A DNA stretch of 64,000 bases from Elephas maximus indicus (taxonomy: Eukaryota > Chordata > Mammalia > Proboscidea > Elephantidae), in contig NC_064822.1 in NCBI RefSeq assembly GCF_024166365.1, forward strand, positions 102,606,823 to 102,670,822, in the 5' to 3' direction. Of this stretch, positions 1 to 12,200 are shown in pieces. The position numbers were made by a program, and so were the translations under genes. The notes under the pieces are model-generated. The model worked only from the letters and a program-made list of their open reading frames with translations. It was not told the DNA's origin and made no database searches. Positions within the stretch are counted from its first letter, which is position 1; every line of letters begins with the position of its first letter.

Positions 1-169
1 GGACTCCGCAGGCAAGAGCCGAGCTGGAAGTGCCACCCCTCCTGTGAAGCTACACCCACATTCACAAGCAGAGCCTGCAGGCAGAGGGAGACCTGGTGGC
101 CTTCGTGTAGGCACACTGTGACCCTCCCGCCCCCTCTGTGTCCCCCGTGCACACAGCTGCCGTCCTTAC

Positions 170-260
170 TCCGCTTGCTCTTGTCCTTATTGAGAAGCTG
201 CCGCAGTTCTTGCTCCTGCTGCCCCACCTGCAACTCAGGCATCGGCGTGTCCATTGAGAG
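170..260 (-). CDS. HDAC7: HDAC7 coding exon 4
   Basis: A 91 bp exon codes for LSMDTPMPELQVGQQEQELR, then QLLNKDKSKRS with the Ser codon split after its first base. The acceptor is CCACAG (RC of 261-266) and the donor GTAAGG (RC of 164-169). This Gln/Leu-rich stretch corresponds to the start of the amino-terminal helical region of class IIa HDACs. The next exon, with the MEF2-binding helix, is not present in bases 1-169, so that stretch is intron. The intron separating this exon from exon 3 is only 117 bp (261-377). Confidence 0.94.
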
Positions 261-3200
261 CTGTGGACAGAGTCGGCAGCGCGGGAAGGGACAAGGAGTT
301 ACGGGGCTGAGACTAGGGTCCGGGAAGGCTGCAGGGAGGGGTGGGGGCTGACCGGTGTGCAGGATGTCTGCCTTTACCCTCAGGGGCTCCGCGGAGCGCT
401 GCTGCTGCTGCTGCTGCAGGCCTGCTAGGAAGAGGTGATGGTGCAGGCGCTGTGAGTGCTGCAGGGCCAGCAGTGTGGGCTCCGGGGTGGGCTCCACTGG
501 GGGCCGCTGGCCCACCCGCAGATCCATGGGCTGAGGCTGGGGGCCTGGTGTGTCTGCGTGGGGCGTGAGGCGGCCTGTGGACAAAGAGGTCAAGGTCAGA
601 CAGAAAGTTTGTGCGCAAGGAGTGTAGCTGCAGCCTAATCAGCCCCCTCAGGCTCAACAATGACAAGACACCCTCACAGAGCCTTCTCATTTAATCCCAG
701 AGCATAGAACCGGTTTGTTCCGGTTCGAAACCCTGCTGAGAATTTGCATTTCCACCCCAGATCCACTGAATCAGATCTGACAGTTTAACAAGATCCCCAG
801 GTGATTCTTGAGAACCACTGCTCTACTAGTGGCTCTTAGAATTTGGACCCTAATTAGCAGCATCAGCATCACCTGGGAACTCGTTAGAAAAGCAAATTCT
901 CTGCAGGGGTTCAAACCGGACCGAACCAGTTCAAAGCCCTGTTTAATCCTCACTCTGATCCTGCAAGGAAGGTATTATCAATTCCGTTCCAGCCATGAGA
1001 AAGGAGTCATATGCACGGCACAAAGCTACCCTCTGTTGCTACTGGTGGTCAGGTTCAGCCTCCAGACTCCAAGCATAGTGCTTCCCCACTAAGCCTGGGG
1101 CTGAGGGCTTCACCTTGTGAGGGATTTGGTGATGGGCTATGGCCCTACCGGTTCACTCTGGGCCCTGCCCTCCCCAATCTCCCTGCCCCTGGAATTGGAG
1201 AATTTGGCTCAGCTGCTCTCTAACGAGCTGGGCTCAAAGGCAGCCATTTGGCAGGCAAACAGTCCTACTTTGTTCTGTCTCCAACTTTTATCCACCCCTC
1301 TCAGACTTGCCACACTCTATTCTGGGTCGTGGGATAAAAAAGTGATGCCTTAAACCTGTAGCCACCCTGGCCTACAACCCTGGGCCTGCTGAGCCCTGTT
1401 TGCAGTACAGGTTCCTCAGCTCACTGGGCCACACGGGCATAAAGTCTGCTTGCCAGGTCTGGGCCTAGCACAGTGAGGACCGCAGGGTCAGCTGCCCCTT
1501 CTCAAGTGTCCTTAGCACCCACGCCAGGCACACCCTGCCAAGGCTGTGGGTGCAAAGGCTATTTATAACTAGCTGCCAGAGCAGACTCTACGCCTGTGCA
1601 CTACACCAGGCCAGGCTGGGCTGAACAGCCAGAGATGTGCAAGACACTTAGAGGTAGGACCTTTGCAGGGGGGTCTCCTGGAGAAGGAGAGAGGTTAGGG
1701 TGGGAGCAGACTACCCTATGACAGGGAAAGCCTGAGAGGTGACCGGAGAGGCTGCCTTCAGCACTTCCAAAGCGAGGCATCCCCCAACAGGGCAGCCGTA
1801 GGCTGTTCTCTGGGCCTGGGTTGAGGGGCACTGGGAAAGTACCCTGGGAAAGCAAGCAGCACGCTAGTCAGGGAGTCAGGAAGTTCAGCATCCAGGCCCC
1901 ACTGAACATTATTAATCACAGTCTTAAGATTGTGGCATACGTGCATGAGTGTCTACAAAAGCCTTCCACTTCACCCCCATGACACCCTGGGAGCTAGGTA
2001 TTACTATTCCATTATCCCAAATGAGGAAACTGAGGCTCAGAGGGGAAGGGCCTGCCCAAGGCCACCCAGCTAGGCAGGAGCATGGATTCCAGTCCTGCTG
2101 AGGCTGGTGCTGTTTTCCCACCAACACTCTAATGCGCCATGGGCTTTCAGGAAGTCCCCTCCCCTCAGGGGAGCTTCTCACTGGGCAAAGAGAGAGGGGC
2201 TTGCAGTAGATGGTCTCTCAGGGGCCTCCCACTTTAACAGTCTCTGACTATGAGATGGCCACAAGAAAACAGCCAAGCAAGGACGTGCCTGCCACAACCC
2301 TCTGGATGGATATCAGAGGCTGGAGGTGATGGGTGTATACCCCAGTGCAGCCCCACAGAGAGGGCTAGGAGGCAAGGCATGGCTTTGATGCCCCCACTCC
2401 TTATTCATGCACCCCCCCTAAGGACTCTAGATTCTCATTCCTGTCAGTCTGGGCCTCTAACACCAACACAACCCTGCCCCATGTTCCGGTGCCCTGGCTT
2501 CCTGAGGGGATTCCCTGCTAATGTAAGAGGGAGCCCTAGGAGATGCCAAGGCATGACACTCAGGCCCAAAGCCTGCACCTTCAGCCACACACAAACTCTA
2601 AGCTCCTCCTGAGCAGTGGCCCACCCCTCACTCTCAGCACTGAACAGTGTCCAGAGGAGAAGGCTGCTGAGAAGGTGGGAGGGGCTCTGCCTGGAACCCT
2701 GGGAATGCCTCTCAGGGGCTCCACAATCTACTCCTAACCCGGCTTCTCTCTGCTTGGTCTTCTACATCTGGACCCAAATCCCCCACCTCAGCCATAGCTG
2801 TCAATGGAGCCCTGGGAATGCCTCTCAGGGGCTCCACAGTCTGCTCCTAACCTGGATTCCCTCTGCTTGGTCTCCCACCTCAGCCATGAGCTGTTACTGA
2901 ACCCTGTACTTTCTGTCCTCTGAGCTTTTGCTCATACTGTCCCCGTCTGTGCTTGTCCTTACCCCTACGTTCTAATTTTCCAATTCTACCCTTTCTTCCA
3001 AGCCCAGCTGGAGCCCCTCCTCTCCCCTGGACCCAGCCCAGTGTCCAGGGTCCCACCCTCTCTTGGACTTCAATCACGTTGGCTATTCATGGGACCACAG
3101 CTGAGTTTAGCTCCATAGAACAGGGACTTGGTTTGTTCATTGCTCATTATCCCCAGCACCTAGCACATGATAGGCACTCAATAAATACTAGTCAAATCAA

Positions 3201-6200
3201 TCACCAAATCTCTGTATCTCCCAGAAAATGCCTGGGACAGTACCCTGGCACATAGGCATTAACGTTTCCTGAACGAATAGATGAACTCATCAATCAGTCA
3301 TCCCTCATTTGGCACTGGCCACATATTGCATTCCATCATTCTCTCTCTATTTGTGTGTCCTGTCTCTCCAACCTACCTATAAGCTTTTGGGAAGCCAGAA
3401 CTGAAGCAAGGAGACTACCTGGCCTTCCATTTCTCCCTGCCATATGTTATTACTAGATGTCAGGCTATGACCTGCATTCAGTGGACCTGCAGTGGATAAT
3501 TGCTGCAGGTAAGGAAGGGGCAACCCCTCATTCACTCCAGCTCTAGCCCCATGGGCATGTCCTAGGTCAGAGCAGCAGCAGGAGGTCCACTCCAATCCTT
3601 CCTTAGGCAGCCTAACAGCAAAGGAGGCATAGGCCAACAGGGGAAGGAGGTGAGGAAGGGTGAGAGAACCAAGGTGAGGGGGTCCTCTCCCACCCAAGCA
3701 CCATGAGGCCGCCTTCCATCCTCCAGGGCTGCCAGGCCCACCTTGCAGGGCTGGTGTGAGGACTGAATGAGTCAACATACTAGACTACGCCTGGCCCAGT
3801 GCCTGAGGTAGGGCAGAGGTCTGAATATAAGCATGAGTTCCTGGCTTTCCTTTCTGTTTCACTACAACCAGCCAGGACCAGAAGGATGCCCTGTGTTTCC
3901 TTTTCCTGTCAAGCTCCTAGCACTGGGACCAGCCTGGATCCAGAGATGCCTCTCTTGCCGCCATTCCTCACCTCTTTTCCTAAGACCATAACCTCCCAAC
4001 TCTCTGACCAACCAGCTAGCTATCCTGCGTCCCCAGCCCCTCAGCTTCTCATTCTTCTTGTGTCCTTTCCATCCCTCATCTTCCACTCCCCCAGTCTCCC
4101 TCAGGCCTGAGTCTTACCTGTGCCAGGGGGACTGGGACAGTGGGTGCCCGGGCTCACCTGGGTCCCATCTGCAGAGAGAGGAGAGATGAAGTGAAAGGGC
4201 TGCAAGGAGCAGTGAGGGGAAGGGGGAAGGAAGGAGACAGGGCCAACCCAGGTAGGCTCACTGCCACTCTAGTAGGCTCTACTTCAGCTTGAGCTCCCCA
4301 AAATTTGGGGCCTCTATAAGATGCTAACCAAAAGAGAGGATTCCCCACCCCAGTCCTCTCTCAAACTCCCATGCTAGCTGAGAGGGATTCCCAACCCCCT
4401 CTTCCTCATCTAACCTACTAAGTGACTCAGATATCTCAGCCTGACTGAGCCCAGGCCACAGTAGGAACCTAGGGAGGTCCCAGCTTAGCCGTCCCTGATG
4501 TGGTCTGTACAGTCTTCCCTGGGCAGCCACACCAGTCTCCCATAGCCTGAAGAAGAGGGCTGGGGAGGTGAGGTGGAACCAGAAGTGGGAAAGCATGGCT
4601 GGTGAGGCTGCACTATAGATGCCAGGAGGGAGATGATGGGAAGGAGAAGCCTGGAGAAGGGGGAGCTGTGGCCTGGCCAGAGACTCCACAGGTGGGCATA
4701 TAAAGGCGAAGGTGAGAACAGGAGGCTCCCACAGGAGGGAAGAGACTGGGACACAGGCTGAACGTGGAGTTAGGTCTGGTGGGAGTCATGAAGCGGCAGT
4801 CTGGAACACATAGCCTGAGGACCCCACATGAGGGCCCCTTTCCCAGACTGCCCCATCCTATGTCTTGCTGCCTTCATTTCCCCCAGAGAAGAGGCCCACT
4901 CAGCCTCTTCCTCAGATAATCTGAAATAGAAAGTTTTCTTTTAGAAATAGCCATCTCTCTCAGGCTCCTAAGCCTCCCATTCCATCCCACTATGAGCCCT
5001 CAAAGCCCTAGAGTAGACCCCGAGCTGAACAGCAGCAGACTGATCCCAGCAACCCCAGAGGTGAGTCCTGAGGCCTCCTGTCCAAGATGGACAACTTCCC
5101 TTCCTGTCGTCCCAGCTCAGGGCCAAGAGGACAAGAGGCTGGAAGACTGAGAGGACGACTGGAGAGAGGATTTGATGGACACACAGAAGTACTCCTTTAG
5201 CCAGACTTGGGGCAGAAGGGATATTTTCCAAAGGACAACCAGTGGGAGCTGCTTTTTTAGGTCTGGGTTTCAGGGGCAGCCACAGTTCCTCTTCCAGAAG
5301 TTGAGAAAGGAGAACTCCCTACAGGCAGACACGCTGGGGGAGGGCACAACTCTAGGCCCAGGGAGACTCCACTGAGACACCCTAGTGCCCTATGCTTCAA
5401 TGGCACAGCTTGGCAGGGAAATGCCACTCCACCCATTCAAATTCTGCTCATCCTGTGGGGTCTAGCCCAAGCCCATCTCCTGTGACGCTCACATTTATTC
5501 TGTGTCCAACATCTCGATACTTCGTTAATCAAGGTTTCTATGGTTTCACTTGTAAGCCATACCTACCTGTATGTGACACCTCGCTGGGCACATAGCAAGC
5601 TTTGTTTGAATCTGGTGAATCAAACACAATGACTCTCTCCTAGCCACCTGCCTAGGACATAGCATGAATATTTCTCAGTTGGCCCTTCTTCAAATTTTGT
5701 GAACCCCAAGGAGCTCACTCACGCTGGAGGCAGACTCCTCCTCAGGACATGGTTAACCACTCCCTCAACCAGGGCTTTCGTAAGGCCTCCTCTTTCTTCT
5801 GCAGGACCTATCCCCGAAGAGAGGTTTGTTTCTGAACTGGGCCCCAGGGCCACTCTCAGAGGCTTGTCAGGCCTCCAATCCCGGCCTTGGTCCTCTGCCT
5901 GCTGGGACCAGCCTGAAGGCTGGCCAGTAGCATTCACACTTGGAAGCAGAGCCAGGTTCTCTGTACCTTGCCCTTCTAGCAACCACAGATTCTGGACACC
6001 GTGCACTCTCTGGATGGGAGAAAATCAATGGCCCTGTACTCTAGTGTTTATTACCAGGCCGAGAATGGATACTTCGTGATGATGATCTATGATATAAACT
6101 CTGCTCAGAAAGCTGTGTGCGTGCATGTGTGCATGTCTGTGTGTGTGCTGGCAACAGAGGCTGCTTCCAAAAGCAATTCCTGGAAAAAATTCTGTTCCCC

Positions 6201-9200
6201 TTCCCCCTCACTCTCTGTGCTGAGAGCCCTTGAGTTCAGAAGAGCCCAGAGCCACAGAGATAAGACCTGGTGAACAGCTCTCCTTGTGTCCCAGAGGAAG
6301 ACAATAAGTCCCAGCAAGGACTGGTATCCGAAGGCTCCCTGTCAGTGGCTGAACTGAAACCAGATTGCAGATATACTGTATCCCCGTACCGGCTTGAGTT
6401 TGAAGACCCTCTTCTCATCAGCCCCTCACTGCCCCTCTCAGAGGGCTGTGACCACTTATTTGGTGTCAGAGTGAAAAAAAATGAGGGTAGGAGTAAATGG
6501 ACCTGAGGGACCAAGAATACTGCCTTCCAGAATTTCCCTATATTGCTCAAAATCTTGGCTCTAAACTGTTTGTTGCTCAGATTTATCCAGAACCCCGGGG
6601 GGCTCCAAGCTGGCTGGAAACTCCTGCTGAATGAAGTCTGGCAGGCTGCAACTGTCATGGAAATGGGGGTGTATAGCATAGGGGACATTGGCTTTGAGGT
6701 CTGATGGACCTAAGTTCAAACCCTGACTCCATCAGTGACCGGCAGGGAGAGCCAGAAACAGGGTTTAAGCCTTGGTTAAGCCTTGGTGGTTTCATCTGTA
6801 ATAAGGGGATAAGAACCCCTACACTGAGGAGTTCACCTGAGATTAGCAACACTGCATGTGAAGCACTCAGCACATGTTAGGCGCTCCTTCCATGGTCATG
6901 GCTATTACTGTTTGCCTCCTGACCTTGTCTGCAGCCTCCCTTTTGGCATAGACAATCCAGTGTCTGGTCCCAACTATTCAGTGCATCCTCTCCCCTCCTA
7001 TTCTAAAGTCCATTTTCTCCCCGATGCATTCCCTGCCCATCTCTTATCTCCTGCCTCTCCCAACTATACTCTCTTCCATCTGAACTTTTGTAAGCTAACT
7101 CTACGATGTGCTGGGAGTTGTTCTAAGTGCCTTTCATTTGTTAACTCACTTAACCGTCACGACAACCCTATAAGGCAGTTATTATTTTTATCTCCACTAT
7201 ACAGATGAGTAGACTGAGGCCCAGCAGTATTAAATAACTTGTCTGAGGTCACATAACATGAAAGTGGGTGAGCTGGGACTTGAGCCCAGACATTTGGGCT
7301 TTAGAATCCATGCTTTCAACTCAAACACTCCACTGCTCCTCCCCCAGCACTTCCACTCTCCACAGGCCAGTGGTGCAGGACAAATGCAGGACCCAGATGG
7401 GCACGGTGAAAGTTGCCAAATCACATACCCCTACAGAGGGCCTGTGCCAGAGGCAAACCCCAGCCCAGCTGCAGGTGAGAAGGCAGAAACTGCCTATTTC
7501 AGCTTTGAGCCCTTGTGAAGACAACCCTGAAGAATCACAACACAGAGGACTTTGTGGAAACCAAGCAATAATTTGGGACGACATGTCCCTGCCCTGCTCA
7601 GAACAAGGAGCTGGTCACAGGCAGGTCTTAGAGGAGATCAGGTGCCCTGCCATATCCCTGCTCTAGACGTTCCCCGAGTCCCTCTGAGACTCTCTCTTAT
7701 CATCCCAAAGCAAGCTGCAGGGTTTCTCCTGTGCAGGCAGAGGGGCCAGCTGCCCATCAGGGCAGGGCCACGGTCCTTGCGAGCGGGTAAGAAGCGAGAA
7801 CCCCGCAGCCAGACGAAGGCCTGTTGTCGGTCCAAGGCCAGGGAACCGAGAAGCTCCGCAGGCTCAGCAGCTGTGCACCAGACAGAAGACTGGAGGGATG
7901 TGTGGCCACAAAGCTGGCCTCCCACCTCCACCATGAGCGTGCCCCTTTCCCCGCCACCTCTGGGCGGCTGGGGCCCCGTGGCAGCTATTTTTAGCTCTTG
8001 ACACCTGGGTATTTTGCAGCCGCAGGATGTCCGGTTTGGAGTCTCTTTCTGGGAATCCCACATGCGGCTGTTGTAAACAGCCCCACACAGCGGTGGCCGG
8101 AGCTGGGAGCCCTGCCCCTCCTTTCTGCTGTTTGAGATGAATCAAACAGGAAGCAGACGTAACCATGGCAGCGGCAGCTCGAGCTCCCTGGGGGTGGGAA
8201 AGCGTCCTCTCTGGCTCCTTGCCCTCCATCCCAGGCCCCCCATTCCACCCTATGGCCTCTCCTCACAGGCGGAGACCTGGCTGGATCCTGACGTAGGGAG
8301 CTCTGGGGCCATTCTGAGTTGCACATGGCCATGGGTTCTGGGGCTCTAGAGAGCCCTACTGTCCTCTGGTAATGAAAAACAAGGGTTCCTCCAAGCCCTG
8401 GCTGCCTTCTGGGGCCTCCCAGACCACCATTCAACCTCCCCTGCCCACCTTTTGTGAAGGGGGGGGGCACAGTTACTTCCTCAGGGTGGCAGGCCTAGAG
8501 TGCCTGCATCCACTTCCTGTCACCCTCGGCCTTCTCCTTACAGCATGGCCTGCTCCTGCACTGCCCTGCCCACTTACAGAATTCCTGAGCCGGCAGGCGC
8601 CCCTATTCCAAACTTCCTAGTCTAGACTGCCCCAGGATTTCTCAAGTCCAGAAAGCCCTCAAAGACTTAGAAGTTTCATGCTCATCCTCACTCCCCTGCT
8701 TCAGTATCTCCAATCCTTGAGATAGGAAGTTCATCGTGATATCTAACTTCCACCTTTCCTAACATCAGCAAAACATCCTGAGCAGTCAAGATTTGAGGGT
8801 CCATCTGTAATACGGGGATAAGAGTTTAGGTTCTGACAGCAGAGTCTGCCTTGTCCCTCCCTGTCTCACCTCTTGCCCCCCCAGCACCCCACTCAGGCCA
8901 GCTGCTCCTTCTAAGCCAGCCTGAGCTGGTCTTTCTCAAGGCCAGAGCTTGCCCCAACAGGAAGCATGGTCACCACCCCAGGACTGCCTCTCAGAACGGC
9001 TCCTTCTCCCCTCTGAGGTTTCACACTCATTCCTTGCTTCTTGTCTTTCCCTCAGCTCCTGAGCTCTTCTCGGCCAGACCCCTGCCTCCCTGTGTACCCT
9101 ACTTCTGCCTGCCCACTGGTTCCGCCCCTCCCAGCTGCACGGGAAGCCTAGAGATGTGCCCCCTCAGCCCTCTCACCTCTGCCACCAAGACCACTCAGCT

Positions 9201-12200
9201 TCCTCCCAAGACTGCCAGGGAGACTGCTAAGGTATCATCATCATCATCCATGTACTGAGCGCTCACTGTGTGTCGATTATTGCGCTAAAGCACTGTAATA
9301 TCTCACTTAGTTCTTACGTTGTTATTAGGTGCCGTCGAGTCAGTTCCAACTCCTAGCAACCCTAAGTACGACAGAACCAAACACTGCCCGGTCCTGCGCC
9401 ATCCTCACAATCGTTGCGTAAATCTCTCTTGTTGAGGGTCTTCCTCTCTTTTGCTGACCCTCTAGTTTTCCATATAGAAGTCTTTTGTTTTTACCACATA
9501 ACAAAACAAACAACAAATAATTTTAAAAACTTCAAGTTTTCCATATAGAGGTTTTTTTTGTTGTTGTTGTTTGCTCGTTTGTTTTAATTGTTACGTGGTA
9601 AAATGTTTCAATCTTTTCCTTTATGACCCCTGGGTTTTCTCTCCTGATTAGGATTCTTATTCCAAAATTTTAAGGAAATTCACCTATATTGTTTTAGAAC
9701 TTTCATGGTTTTATTACATTTAAATCTTTGATCCAAACAGAATTTGTTTTGGCTCCATCTTTATTTCCCTCCTCCCCCAACAATGATCCAGTATCCCAAC
9801 ACCATTTGTTGAATGTTCTCTCTTTTCCCCATTGATTTGCATCAAAATGCTTGACTCTTTCCCAGGTTCTTGCCCTAACTTTTGGCTCTAACGTTATGGA
9901 TTCCAACCCATTGGAAGACATAGTGATGCACTTGGAGTCATGGAAGGAGCATTGGGCCAGGTTCTAAACCTCTGTACTCATTTTACAAATGAGGAAACTG
10001 AGGCTTAGAGAGATTAATAAACTTGCTGAGGTGGCACAGATGGCAAGTGGGCTGCTGGGACTCCAGGCCCTTAGCTCATCATCACGACACTGGTGCACAC
10101 AACCACTTCAGCCCACCTTCTATTGGGTGGTGAGGTGAGGCCACCAAGAGAGCTCAAGACAGTGTGTTTCTAGAGTCTGAGGCCTGGGCGTGACTCCCAG
10201 CACTGGCATGTTTCTATAAAGCGTGCAGGTGCTCACTGCTCTATCCAAAAACATCAACAACAACAAAAATAAAGACAAAGTCAGTAATCTCTGCCTTGTG
10301 TCCCTCACATGTGCGTTTTTTTTTTTTTTTGTCTCCAGGACAAAAAGCTCCCTTCTCATTTAATATTTTCCCTGCTTTTTACATATACACTTCACCATTT
10401 TACTGTGTTTCCTGTAAGCAACTTCAAGCAGGGTATAACTAAACAAGCAACCTCACCAAGCAGCTGTGGAGGAGCAAATGTGGTCTGTGAAAGCGCTCTG
10501 GAAACTGTCAGGCCCTGTGTCAGAGGCAGGTTGCATAATCAGAGCAAGCCACTCGACAAGTGGGTCCTCAGAGTGAATTCCCTTGGGGGGAAATGGTCTC
10601 TCTCACTCCAGGCCTCACACTCACAGGCAGGCCGGGGGCAGGTGGAAGGGGTGGAGGCACCCACTAGTGCAGAGAGAGCACCCACCTTGACAGAAGGCTC
10701 CCGGGGACTATGAACACAGACAGCCATCGGCACCCCGACCTGGGGCAGGGGAAGGCAGACACCACTGCAGAGACCCTGGCCTGTCCCATGGCCTGAGGAC
10801 TGGACAATCACTACTAAGAATCAATAAGGAAGCATTGCGGATATGAGTCCATAAATAGCAACAAGCTATGAATGCTGGCACTCACGGGATGCCACATTAA
10901 TATTAATGACAGTAAATACCCCAGAAGTCCTCATCTCAGTCATGCCCTAATGTCCCTCTCCTTTGCCTGTTATTTTTGGAGAACGGCAGAGGTCTGTCGA
11001 GCAGATTCTCCAGGTGGCCTATTCCCTTTTGCAGCCAGGGGTGCTTTTTTCCAGATCACAAATCTAGCCAGGGTGCTTGCACAGCCTTCAGGGAACTTAA
11101 CCGCCAGACGCATGGTCCTGGATACTGCTTTGGACAAATCAGCTGCGAAGAACAATTTCAGGCCAACTGGATATTACATGAGATGAAAATTTACTGTAAT
11201 GGAAGTTGGAGATCACTGACTAAAAAGACAGCATACACATGTGATCTCATTTTGGGAAAAAGAACAAAATATGAGGGCACACACGCAAATGGAAAGCTAT
11301 GCAGTAAGGTATTCAGGTAGTGGTCTGAGTGACGGGGCTATGAGGTTTTTTATTTTTTAATTTTTGCTTGTCTGCACTGTCAGATTATCTACAATGTACA
11401 CAAACTGCCTCTGTAAGAGCAGAACATTATATATCTGTGTGAAGGAGCTTGGGTAGCACAAGCGGTTTGCACTTGACTACTAACCTAAAGCTTGGCAGTT
11501 CGAATCCACCCAGAGGCTCCACAGAAGAAGGGCCTGGTGAACTGCTCCTGCAAAGACTACAGTCAAGGAAATCCTATGGAGCAGTTCTACGCTGCAACAC
11601 ATGAGGTGGTCATGAGTCAGAATTGACTTGAAGGCAATAGATTTGGTTTTTGGTTTTTCATCCGTATGTGTATGTGTGCACACATACACATACAAAGGTG
11701 GCACAGCATATGGGTAGCAAAGTCAAGGTAAGACCTCAGGTTTTGTGAGAACTAGGTCACAGGGCTTTCTTTCACTGACACTGCGTATTCTTGGAGCCCG
11801 TTCTCTGAGGTTCCGCGTCATCCATGGCCTAGTGTCCTCTGCCTCTCCTGAATCACACAGAGGGCCCAGCACAGGGCTGGGCACAAAATCAGGACTTATT
11901 TAATAAATGCCTGTAAGCTGAATAATAATCATTTCCTGAAAGCAAAGCTTCGTGGCTCTTCCAGGACCGCAGCGCTGGGAATACTCACTGCTAACATCAC
12001 TGACCTTCCCATCCCTTCTCTGCCTCATATTCCTCTTAAGAGCTGCCAGGGAGGGGCTAAAATAAAGGTCACCTCAGCAGATGCTGGCAAGGTATCCCAC
12101 TTCGGGGCCTTCAGAGGCAGTCCTATCCCAGACCCTCCCTAGGCTGATGTGGCTGCCACTTCTCAGTGCCAGCTGGCTGCAAGGCCCTTGGGTCCTTCCT

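Larger units (their letters stand above)
575..4117 (-). other. HDAC7 intron between coding exons 2 and 3
   Basis: 3.5 kb without coding exons. It holds a MIR broken by a hAT element (about 660-985), a second MIR (1945-2120), a tandem duplication of about 114 bp (2692-2905), an L2 fragment (3110-3290) and a MEF2-consensus site at 1559-1568. The rest is unremarkable single-copy sequence. Confidence 0.85.

Noticed and set aside
1..169. A further HDAC7 exon at the left edge
   Set aside because: The expected next exon (VVKQKLAEVI region) was looked for on the minus strand and is not there. The stretch is intron.
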